Positions 11,879-21,720 of a stretch of 64,000 nt of DNA are shown piece after piece. How positions within the stretch are numbered: the first letter of the stretch is position 1; every line of letters begins with the position of its first letter. The notes beneath the pieces were generated by a model, which saw only the letters and a program-made list of their open reading frames with translations, was not told where the DNA came from and did not search any database. Source of the stretch: Blastomyces gilchristii SLH14081 (taxonomy: Eukaryota > Ascomycota > Eurotiomycetes > Onygenales > Ajellomycetaceae); assembly GCF_000003855.2 (NCBI RefSeq), contig NW_003101676.1, forward strand, positions 2,614,796 through 2,678,795. Direction: 5' to 3'. Both the position numbers and the translations under genes were made by a program.

Positions 11879-12570
11879 CTAAACAGCAAGCTTTGTATTT
11901 TTAATATTCAATTTTATTTTTTCAATGATAATTTTCTTCTTCTTTATAGTAATTTTCTTCTTTTCAATCTCTAATTTGATTCTTCCAATATTCAACTTGA
12001 TCTTCTCAATTTCAAGTTTGACTTTTTCAGCAGAACTGATAGATGTATTCAAGACTTTCAATGTAATAGCTATACTCTTCATTTTTTAATTTTCTGCTTT
12101 CTACTGATATGTTTTTACTTTCTTGATTTAATTGAATAAATTCTTTATCATCTTCAGTATGACTGACTTGACTGATTTCTTCATAACTGTTGAGACAGTA
12201 AGATAAAACTCATAAATTCAGACTAGATTTTCAATTTCATCTTTTAATTTATTGAGATATATCACACAATCTTTCTTTTCATAATTGCAGTTTGAATATG
12301 ACTTCATACTTTCTTCAACTTTGTCACAAACAGCATTAATATGATGAGAAAAGATATATAAGATACAATATTCACATATCATTGACTTGTCTGACTGATT
12401 GAGAGTTTTCAGTCTGATCACTGTCTCTTTCTCTTGTACTTTTCCAGCTGCTGTATATGTATACTTAAGAGTATCACTGATCATTTGTACTGCTGTTGTT
12501 GTTATTATTACTGTTATTATTACTGTTATTAGTACTGTTGTTAATGCTGTTGTTAATACTGATATGATGA
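11879..12570 (-). pseudogene. Asn-rich, Cys-motif, coiled-coil gene inside inverted repeat
   Basis: Unrecognised minus-strand gene. An Asn-rich leader (12570-12485, from ATT/GTT runs) leads into ISDTLKYTYTAAGKV, then a Cys pattern: CEYC, a Cys about 14 residues on, then SNCNYEKKDC. After a broken stretch comes a repetitive Lys/Ile/Glu coiled coil (KLEIEKIKLNIGRIKLEIEK) ending KNTKLAV and a stop at 11879. The Cys pattern resembles those in the Helitron accessory gene and the Gypsy-1 antisense gene. The coiled coil looks like decayed heptads. Function unknown. Confidence 0.4.
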
Positions 12571-12768
12571 TTCACTGATATTCTTGCTATACTGTGCACA
12601 TACAGTATCTTATATTAGAACTTTTGATTCTTAAAGCTTTCTATTGCAACTGGCAGAATACTAATCTTACTGAAGATGAGAAAAGACTGAATGAGCTGAA
12701 TGAGCTGATAAATCAATATTCATATTGTGATATGATTGTGAGAAGAAAGAAGAAAGAAATGAAATGAA
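12571..12768 (+). pseudogene. Short plus-strand open segment
   Basis: After one TGA it reads HIQYLILELLILKAFYCNWQ, then NTNLTEDEKRLNELNELINQ and ends in RRKKKEMK. It points away from the Cys-motif gene on the other strand. I do not recognise it. The helix-rich, charged end makes a coding origin plausible, but the length is marginal. Confidence 0.25.
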
Positions 12769-13140
12769 GAATAATAAGTTAATATTCTCTTTATATATAT
12801 TATTGACTCTTTTATATTGCTATGCAATGAATGCTTTCATATTTCAGAAGACTCTTAAATACAATCAATCAGTGCATCTGACAGATTTTATTCATGTCTT
12901 ATTTTCAGAATAAATACTTTCTGCACAGGCTATTATTTAATGAACTACAGCTATTTTGAATACAAAATCATTTCTATTAATTAGAAACAAGTGTTCAACA
13001 CACTATCAGAAATATATCTACAGAATTTCAGATGAATAAAAAGATTTTCTGATACAGTAAAATCAGTGATTCTGCTGCAGTCATAATCATACAAATTTTA
13101 GAGAATATGACAATTTTCATCAGTGAATATCAAGACAGAT
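12769..13140. other. No recognisable feature
   Basis: AT-rich DNA between the short plus-strand segment and the tRNA-like sequence; every frame is closed and no repeat from elsewhere in the window is evident. Confidence 0.4.
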
Positions 13141-13222
13141 AGTCAGTATAACTCAGTTGATAAGACTGATAATCAAGACCGCACACATTAGAGGTGCATG
13201 AGTTCGAATCTCATCACTAGCA
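13141..13222 (+). other. Degenerate tRNA-like / SINE-type sequence
   Basis: ATAACTCAGTTGATA resembles a pol III A box and GAGTTCGAATCTC a B box, spaced as in a tRNA. The 5' GTCAGTA pairs with 3' CACTAGC at five of seven positions, and ATGAG/CTCAT closes the T stem. The D and anticodon stems do not close, so this is more likely a decayed tRNA gene or tRNA-derived SINE than a working tRNA. I assign no anticodon. Confidence 0.45.
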
Positions 13223-13377
13223 TCTGTCACTTCTTACTCATGAAAGCTCTCATGTAATAGAGACTGAGTTTAATTAATAAGGCTTGATACAGAGTAGAAC
13301 TCTCTACTGCAAGCTAAGTCACTAGTTAAGTGAGATTCTGTGAACACTTATCAGAGCTGATATAAGATGTCAATATC

Positions 13378-14672
13378 TAGACTAATCATGTGACCGTGTC
13401 TGAGATCAGAATTAAACTTTATAGTTATTATATTATCTAAAAGTATTACTTCTGATCATAATTTATATTTATTATATTAATCTCAAATCACATTATTTCA
13501 AATATTAAAGATTTCAGATTCACTTTTCAAATAAAAATCTAGTCTCAGATAAAGAATATATTTAAATTCTTAGTCACATTTTCATTCTGATCTCATTATT
13601 GAAAATAGTACTAAATGAGATTATGAAATCATTTCTCACTTACATAATATTATAATATAGTACTCATTTATTGAAAATTTAATAGAAAGTGTTATCAAAT
13701 ATCATTACTTTTCTAAACACAGATTATAATTAATATTATTTTAATTAAAAAAAAATGTAAAATATAAAAAATAATAAAAAAATAAAAAATAAAACAACAA
13801 GAAAAAATCACAATAAAAAAAAAAAAAAAGAATAGAAAGAAAAAAAGAAGAGAAAGAAAAAAAGAGAAAGAAAGAGAAAGAAAAAAAAAGAAAAGAAAAA
13901 GAAAAAAATAAAAAATAAAAATAAAAAAAAATCAAGATTGCAGAGCTACAGCATTCTTAAAATACTCACTTCTCAGAGTCTTTATAATATTTATCATCAA
14001 TCATATATTTCTCACAGTGAGAATAATACAGTTATAATAAGTTATTATCTTAATATTATCTAACAAATAATCAGTATATACCTATATAAATGTGATTAAT
14101 TAGAAAATATACACTTAAAAAGTGTGATCAGAGTGAACTCTGCTGTTATTTGAATAATATCAAGAATAGAATGCTGAAATCAATGATTTCTCTCATTGAT
14201 TTTATAAATAAGATATGTGAAGATAATCTTGAGAAATATAAGATTCTCTGACTTCTGATAGAAACAGATCTTATGAAGAGACTCTATTTTCATCATATCA
14301 GAGACTGAGTGTTATTAAAAAGTATTACTTTAATATATATATACTTACTGCAGTGATTCATTCTCTGTACATATGACTGAGAGTTACAGCTTTCTCACAC
14401 TGCATGACTCTCTCTGAGATGCTGCTGTCAGTTTGCAACTCATACAGTCTCTCAGTTCAGCATGCACTGTGCATATGCAGCTCTGCATGCTGAGGCTGTG
14501 TTGATCATTATGACCTGGTGTAGTACTCGCTTTTCACAGGCCATGTTTCATTTAATTGAGGGGGGGGGAGGACGCGACTGCTGTTTTATTTGAGAGAGAG
14601 TGAGTAATTGAATCTGTAGAAGGTAATTTGATTTCTTCTGCATTTGAAATTTGATTAGTCTATACTCTTCAA
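13378..14672 (-). mobile_element. hAT-like repeat X3 (right arm of inverted repeat)
   Basis: Reverse-complement copy of X2 over its full length. The left end TAGACTAATCATGTGACCGT is the decayed TAGACTGACCGTGTGACCGT terminus; the right end is GATTAGTCTATACTCTTCAA. Inside are an A-rich tract (13741-13935) and, near 14500-14600, a less mutated patch with a G run and GACGCGACTG that X2 has lost. Homology with X2 continues about 10 bp past the TAGACT end on the outer side. Confidence 0.65.
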
Positions 14673-14989
14673 CAAGTCTCAATCGCTTGCTTGCTCTCAC
14701 TTATTCAGCTTGAAAAACGCGCTGTTTAATTTCTCAGATGAATGTAATGAGATATGAACAACTGCACATGACTTGTATAGATGAATTTCATATAATTCAC
14801 AGCTGTTAATATGTTAATAGAGAACAATTACATAGATGAAAAAGATGAATAACACTGTAGTAGTGTTGTAGAGTAAATGTAGAAGCTCTAAGTGAGGTGT
14901 AATTAAATGTCAGACAGCTCATGTAGAGAATATAGCAATTACAATCTAATAGCAAGCATTTGAAATGCCACAATTTACACCTATCAACT
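14673..14989. other. Left margin of the Helitron, no gene seen
   Basis: Probably contains or borders the Helitron 3' end (Rep is on the minus strand, so its CTRR end would be on this side). I could not place a convincing CTRR end and hairpin. The only open frame is short and not supported. Confidence 0.3.
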
Positions 14990-15029
14990 CTCAAAACATC
15001 AAAGCAGACAAAATGACTGAATGTAAGTA

Positions 15030-16020
15030 GAGAACTATCAAAAAACTAAAAAAAAACAGCTCAGAAATGATGGAATTACAGCTAATAATAGTGCAGAGCA
15101 AGCCCAGCAAGCCCTAGAGACTCAGCAGCCTGCACCGCCCGTCAACCCGCCTCTGCCCCGCCCCCAGCAGCCTCAGCAGCCTGCCAACCCGCCTGCGCCC
15201 GCCCCCTAGCAGTCACACCAGCAGCCCGCCAACATGTGAACACCTGAACATAGGCTACAGCTGCTGATAGAACAGATCATTAAGAACAGCAGTGAGATCA
15301 TTGCACAGCTGTAAGAGATGAAGCTCAAGAGAGATATAGTGCTGCACAAGAAGAATTTTAAGTCTCAGCTAAAAAGAATAACAAATGTAGAATCAGTACT
15401 TACTCACAGCTGTGATATCAAAGTCATCTCACTGTGCAGCGCATGTGAGAAGAACTATAATCTATTTATTAAGTGTGTTGTGATCTTCAGCATGTTGAAG
15501 AAGACCTGTGTAAATTATTACTACAATTTACTGAGTAAACACTGCAGCTTGCAGTCTGATAAGTAATGAATTGTCTCTACAGCATGTAAATTCATTAGTA
15601 AAATGTATATACAAAATGTATATGCTGACATGCAAATAACAGAGAATCAGCAGACTACTGTCTCTGTCAATACAATCACTGCAGAGAAGAATGAGAAGGA
15701 GAAGAGAAAGAGAAAGAAGTGAGCTATCAGTGTGAAGCTAAGTCAGGTGACTGAGCTGTCCAGTTCAGCTAAAAAGAAACAGATGATGTATGTGACTCTG
15801 AAGAATGAAGAGAAGAATGATGAGATGAGTAACAGTGAGATCATGAAGTTGAAGTTGTTACAGCTGTGAGTGAAGATGCACCAGCTATGTAAGATAGAGA
15901 AAGAGATGAAGTGTTTGTGTAGAGAGCAGGGTAAGACTGTGAGCCTGTTACAGATGACTCAGCTCAGTCAACAGAGTATCTCCGCGGGCATTACAGCTCT
16001 GATTAAAAAATTCAAAAAAT
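15030..16020 (+). pseudogene. Helitron accessory gene with Cys motif
   Basis: Plus-strand gene converging on the helicase end of the Rep gene. A Gln/Pro-rich region, still GC-rich (15105-15240), leads into an amphipathic stretch (LLIEQIIKNSSEIIAQL, then MKLKRDIVLHKKNFK). The Cys motif spans about 15439-15560: CSACEKNYNLFIKCVV, then CVNYYYNLLSKHCSL. After the stop at 15566 come a Lys/Arg-rich segment and Lys/Leu helices ending ALIKKFKK. TAA/TGA stops break it. From memory the Cys pattern resembles a fungal domain of unknown function of the DUF3716 type; a profile search is needed. Nucleic-acid binding would fit but is not shown. Confidence 0.5.
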
Positions 16021-16199
16021 AGAGAGTGATATGAGCGGGCTGTATAAGCCTGGTGAGACATTATTACTTTTTTCTTTTTTTTAATAGTTAGTGTCAATTT
16101 GAAATGACAGTTTTTTATATATTCAAAGATCTCTATTTTAATGTCTGAAAATAACATTCTGTAGATAATAAAGAAAAAACAGCAGTAGCAGAAGAATTA

Positions 16200-18621
16200 A
16201 TTAAGAAACTGTAGAATCTCTGAGTATATCTTATTTAATGTATATCTCTCATCATTCTCATTCAGTAGAACAGTCAACTGACTGATATCTATAGTTTAAG
16301 AAAGTGTAATATACAGCTGATCATGTGAGAATACAGGGTTTCTGAGATCAATATTAACAGTAGAAAGAGACTGCTTCTGAGACTTGTTAATTGTCATTGC
16401 AAAGCATGAACAGACTGAAAACTGACAGTGAGTCATGTCAAATGAAATCTTAACAGATTGAGTATGTAGATTGATCTGTGACAGTATATGAATCAAACTC
16501 TTATACATGCTGGATATAATCTTCATCTCAAGTAAATGAGTTGTCATTTACTGCATAATTATTCTTGTGTCATTGCAGAGCCCTTCAGACAGTCAGAGAT
16601 TATGCAGAAGCATGACAGAAGTGCTCACTTTCAACCTCAATATAGATGATGACAGGGCTGAACAGTTAATAACAGCCAGATATTTGTGAGAGAACTTCTC
16701 ACAGCCCAGGGCCAGATCATCTGTATGAGCCATGTCTGCAGTATAGAATGTATGAATGTTCTCTGATATGACTGTTATAACTCATTCATTAATGCAAAAT
16801 GCATTCTGATTTAATACAGTAAGAATAGTATGACTTTCAAAGTAATCAGAGCAGACTGCTGCAGTTCTAAATTCAGCTGTAGAAAACACTCTCTCACACA
16901 GCACACTGATATTAGTGATCTGATGAATATATGATAAAAGATCAATACAGTCAATGCAGTCTGAATTATATGACATTTGACTAAGTCAATTTGTGAATAT
17001 CACATTATCATCATTCACAGCAAGTCTCATATTTCTTGTCAAGTGCAGTACAGCTAACTGCTGTCATATATATAAACACTGCAGACAAGCTGTAACAACT
17101 GCAGCACAGCTATCACATAATACAACAGACAGAGTCTGTATAATATCACTATTAAATATAACAGAGACATCATCAAAAAGCTCATCTGATGAATGTAAAT
17201 CTTGAAGAAGATAGTCAACAATCTTCATACAATAGCAGTGCTGTATGAGAGCCTCATCTTAAATAATCAAATTCACAGCCTGCAGCAGACAGCTCAGTTT
17301 GCTGCAAACAGTCATCTTTAACATGAAATCTGCATTCAATTCAATTGAGATGATAAAACATGAGTAAGCTGTTCTATCACATGATAAAAGAACAGCTGCA
17401 ATGCCAGAGAAAGTCACATAAAGAACTGTTTTTTCACCTACATGTAGACAGCTATAGAGAGCTCTGTAAAGAAATGTTTTGCCAGTATCATCTGAACCCT
17501 GTATAAAATAGTGAGATGACTGTAATTCTATTGCGGTCAGGATTGAATTATATGCATGATATTAATTGTCATTTAACTGCATCTGCAGAGTGTCTGCAGT
17601 GATAATTTCCTCTATAAGATCATAGTTCTGCTTCTCAAAAGGTAGCTGGTTTTCAATAAGATTATCTCATACAGAGCTGCATGCAGGCAGGTTGAAGTCT
17701 GCAAGAGTCTTGTCAAATTTATGCAGGAGCTGCTGAATAAGAAACAGATTATAGTTATAATATGAATCTTCTGAAGAAGTATTGTTAATACAGTCTGAAT
17801 TCATCTGACACAGTTGATGTGAAAGATCATCACAGAGAGCATGACAGAAATGTGCTCAGAGAGCAGGTGAATCTGTAACATTTTCATAAATCAATACAGT
17901 GATGAATACTGACCGCATGCAGTGAGCAGTTGTAAATATAACAGCAGATTCAAATGTAATGATTCACTCATTATCATTATACAGGAGATCAAGCGCCTGG
18001 CATACTGCATGAAATGTAGAGTAGCAAATACCATGCATCATTCACAGAGTCTCAAAGCTCAGAGAATCACATATGTTAATAAGAAGCAGCTGTAAAAAGA
18101 ACATCTCATCATTATATGAACTGAGATGAGACAGGCAATCAACTGACCTCTTCTTCACACAGCTCTTCCATCTCCAGTTATGTTTGTCTCAAACAAAATG
18201 ACAGAGAAATTCTTGATAGAGATACTGAGCATCTGAATGCAAACAGTTGTAGACAAAGAATGTTATGAACTTAGACATGTTATTTGTCAAATAATCAGTC
18301 ATACATTCATGATCTTCATGTTCAGATTTAGAAAAGTAAATCATCTGACAGTCTGATAGGTGAATAGACAATATCTCAACAGATGGAAACTTCTGATGTA
18401 TACAGAACATAAATATATGTCATACAGTCTCAGTTAAGCTGATATAACACCTGTGCAGTTGAATATCAATCTCATCATTGAAGTCAATGATATGAAGAAT
18501 AGTGCAGTCCGGGCCCTTGTAGATGTATTTGTTGATATATTTAATGACTTTCAATAAAGGCGCAGATCTCAACATTTATATGAGCTTTATATGTGTGAAT
18601 GAGATAGAAATTGTATAAAAC
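16200..18621 (-). pseudogene. Helitron Rep-helicase: Rep Tyr motif and Pif1-like helicase part
   Basis: Minus-strand, C-terminal part of the rolling-circle Helitron protein. VIKYINKYIYKGPDC (about 18500-18550) is the Rep tyrosine motif. HYFIQGSDDTGKTFLYRAL near 17500 is helicase Walker A (family GxxGTGKTFLY). DEALIQHCYCM near 17240 is Walker B, with the usual Trp before it now a TAA stop. FNSDIIQTLSVV near 17150 matches the GGDFxQxLPVV motif. CFAMTINKSQKQSLSTV and PVFSHDQLYITLS (16430-16296) are helicase motifs V/VI. Stops and decayed residues make it inactive. A LINE fragment and a Gypsy-2 separate it from the N-terminal parts. Confidence 0.9.
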
Positions 18622-18635
18622 AACTCATCAGTTGT
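18622..18635 (+). repeat. Target-site duplication, left copy (LINE3)
   Basis: AACTCATCAGTTGT, repeated exactly at 19329-19342 on the other side of the LINE fragment. It fits target-primed reverse transcription. Confidence 0.9.
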
Positions 18636-19328
18636 ATACAGCTGAAATTAGGACATGGCTATTTCAAATCTTATATACAAAGATTTGATGATAGATTTAA
18701 TTCAATAGAATGCTCATTCTGCAATGCAAATGAGAATCCTGAGCATATTGTAATGCACTGTGTATTATACAATAGTCTCAGAGTCAGATTGAAAGAGAAG
18801 TACGATCTAAATCAATTAAATATGAGATTCTTATTCTCAACTGAGACAGGAATTAAATACTTAATAGACTTTCTATCAGAAACTCAAGCAGCTACAAGAA
18901 AATGGCTGAATTCAGAAATATCTGAATATGAAGAGAAGGAAATTGATCAGATATAGTCTGTTAAAACAGCTATATACTATCTTTCAATAATTTGTTTCAT
19001 TACAGTCTCTCATTATTTTACTTTACCTTTTTCTTTCTATTCTTTTCTATCTATCTATTTAATGTGTCTATCTTTAAGACTGTGTTCTCTTTTCTTTTGT
19101 CATGTCAAATGGTTTCAAAGTATCAGAAGATGTTAAAATACTGCAATTTGTAAACAGTTTTTGTATTCTGGGCTGGAATTTTCTGATTTTACATATCTGA
19201 AATTGATGAATGTATAATAGTTAACTGTATAGATATAGGAAAAACCCTGAGAACTTTTAGTTCTCAGGTAGATGTCATAGTCTCTGACTGCATACATCTA
19301 TAATTGAAGAATAATAATAATAATAATA
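18636..19328 (+). mobile_element. 5'-truncated Tad1-type LINE fragment (LINE3)
   Basis: Starts at the equivalent of 39485 in LINE1 and keeps the last part of ORF2 (GHGYFKSYIQRFDDRF to IDQI and TAG at 18956), including the Cys/His pattern CSFCNANENPEHIVMHC. The 3' UTR holds the stem-loop at 19247-19267 and ends in (AAT)n. It is inserted in the Helitron Rep gene and flanked by a perfect 14-bp duplication. The 3' end is only lightly mutated. Confidence 0.92.
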
Positions 19329-20285
19329 AACTCATCAGTTGTCAATTACAATCTCACTGTTGTTGACAGTATGTTTGAAGAAGATAGATGAATCATACTG
19401 CTGTCTGTACAGAGAATAGTCATCCTCTTCAACAGCTGTAGCACTCTGAAAAGCTTTGAGAAAATGTTTTGTACACCTGCCATTCTTGTGGCAGGGGCTC
19501 ACCCTGCCAGTATTACATGAACTATGAATCATGAATTTATGAATCAATTCACTCAATCTGTCTGTATCCTCAGCAGTACTTGACAGCTCTGCAGATATAA
19601 TCTCATCAATCATCTCAGGCCGCAAAAACTGCTCAGAGTTCTCTAGCCAGATCAACAGATACATATGAGACAGTTCATGTTTTTAATATTCAATTATTCA
19701 TACCCTGATCAACATCAGCCTGAACAGCTGTCTGAATTTGAGAATATCAAGAAAATGAAAAACCTTCATTGTAAAAACATGTACAATCAAATCTGAGCAG
19801 TTTACTACAGCCTGATCAGGAAGCAACTCATAAGTAATCTTCTTTCATCCAGAATTAGCTGTGAATGTAATGAAAAGAATTGAGCATCTGTAGTTGAAGA
19901 CAATCATCATAGAATTCTGGAACAGTTTATGCATAAAACATTCACTGTCTGTATGAGAAGCAGGTAGTATCACACAGTGGTCAAGCTGCTTACAGTCTGT
20001 ATCATCTGCCTGTATAGTATCATGCAGATCACTATATTAATCTGCACAGATTTCTGATTAATGAGTGCAGACTCAATTCAGCTGCTGTTCATCAATGTTC
20101 ATGTAGACATCAATCAAATGCTGCTGAAATAGATGTCCGGCCCGGAAAAGAGAAGCATCAACATCATCTCATTGAAAAAGATTATATACATGCCACATAT
20201 GCAGAGTCAGGCTACAGCTGCCACGCTCATCTTCATTCTCAACAGTATTATCAACATCATCATCATCAGAGCTGTTGTGAGCATG
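19329..20285 (-). pseudogene. Helitron Rep-helicase: HUH domain part
   Basis: Minus strand. IIEY.KHELSHMYLLIWLE near 19700-19650 matches the Helitron IEYQKRGLPHMHLLIWL box; the second His of the HUH motif is Tyr (CAC to TAT). Then MIDEIISAELSS, KFMIHSSCNTGRVSPCHKNG, RCTKHFLKAFQS and DDYSLYRQQYDSS follow, as in Helitron-like N-terminal domains. Upstream (to 20285) the protein continues in decayed frames until Gypsy-2 copy F interrupts it. The domain would nick and rejoin single-stranded DNA; here it is dead. Confidence 0.88.
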
Positions 20286-20543
20286 TGTAAGAAATCCCGC
20301 TCCTCACGGATTCTTTACCCCTATTCCTATCTCTCGCGTAATCAATAGGGCTAGCGGCCCTTGGCTACACACAACTATATAGACTGGAGTTTGTGAATAC
20401 TATTCACAACTCAGCTTGAATACTACTATACATTTGATCTCTACATTTTATCTTTCAACTGTGAATACTTCTAGTAGTTAACAGTATATATCATGTCAAG
20501 CTGCAAACACCTGAATAATCACCTGTGAGCACTTATTCTTACA
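20286..20543 (+). repeat. 5' LTR of Gypsy-2 copy F
   Basis: 258 bp, TGTAAGAAATCCCGC at the start, GCACTTATTCTTACA at the end. It keeps CpG sites (CTCTCGCGTAATC, GCTAGCGGCCC) that the 3' LTR of the same element has lost. Confidence 0.93.
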
Positions 20544-20559
20544 TTTCAAGCTCAGTCAG

Positions 20560-21720
20560 TCAGCAATCACCTGTTATGACTGAAAGAATTAGAAACTTGT
20601 GTACTTCAATCTCTGTGAATTCTACTGCAGACACTCAGAAGCAGTCACCTGAATCATGAATAGCTCTCATGAAAGAAGTCTCAGAGAACTTACTAATTAC
20701 TTACAGAACATCATTCTCTGCATCTGTTACAGAGAAACCCTCTGAATCCATAAATGAATCAATCTCAGTGAAGAACATTCTTGAGCATCTCTCATGAAAT
20801 CAAGCGATTTTTCTACAAGAAATGCTTGCTGTCTGTAAACACCCTTGAACTGAGTCTCTAGACATGATCTTCAGAGACATTTATAAACTGAAAAGAAACT
20901 TCCTTAAGCTGCAATCACTTAAGGCCACTTATTGAATTACAATCTATAAAAGCTTTTATGAGTTTGTATTTAAAATTGACTTACAAGCTCAGCTGTGTGA
21001 CATGAAAGATGAAGAAGCTGTTATCTACATAATGACAGATCTCTATTACACTGAAGTCAAGAACTGGCTGAATTATCTAGAGAATGATTATGAGAGATTC
21101 TGCTGATCTGTTCTCAAGACCTATCTAGAGAATAAGTTGAGAGACTCTGCAAGCTGAACAGAGAACACCTGAACTGTGATCATCAATATTAGAAAAAGAG
21201 ATGAGGAATCTGATGAAGACTACTCACAGTGCTTCATGAAATTGTGATGTGAATTGAAACCTGTGAAAACAGAGCTCTGAAATAAGACCTGAATGATGAT
21301 ATTTGTAAAGAAGCTGAATAAAGATATGCAGAACAAGCTCATTGAGCAAGGCTCTAAGTTCTTGACTCTGAAGAAACTGATGACTCTCATCCACTGCTTG
21401 TGAATCACTGTGAGAGTCACAGATCCGCGGAGAGCAGATCATCAATCAGCCTCACAAGAGCCAGAACAACAGAGGACAGGTTTGTCAGAAAAAGATGATA
21501 AGACATAGAGAGATTCACATCTGACTGCTGAGCAGAGAGGAAGAGCTTCACAAGCTTTTATAAACAGAGTGCATAATAGAGAGGTCAAGGAAAAGAGACT
21601 CTGCTTCATCTGTTCTAAACCAGAACATCTTCATGTAAACTGTCTGAACAAATTAAAATAGGAATTTGAGAAGTCACAGACAGAGTCAGCAACAGCCTTC
21701 TTAAGAGTCTTAAAGCTGAC
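20560..21720 (+). pseudogene. Gypsy-2 gag (copy F)
   Basis: Gag-like region after the 5' LTR with helices and a CCHC zinc knuckle at about 21600-21655 (CFICSKPEHLHVNC). It would form the particle and bind RNA. Frames are broken by TGA and TAA, and no continuous protein remains. Copy G on the minus strand (about 41900-42480) aligns with it. Confidence 0.75.
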
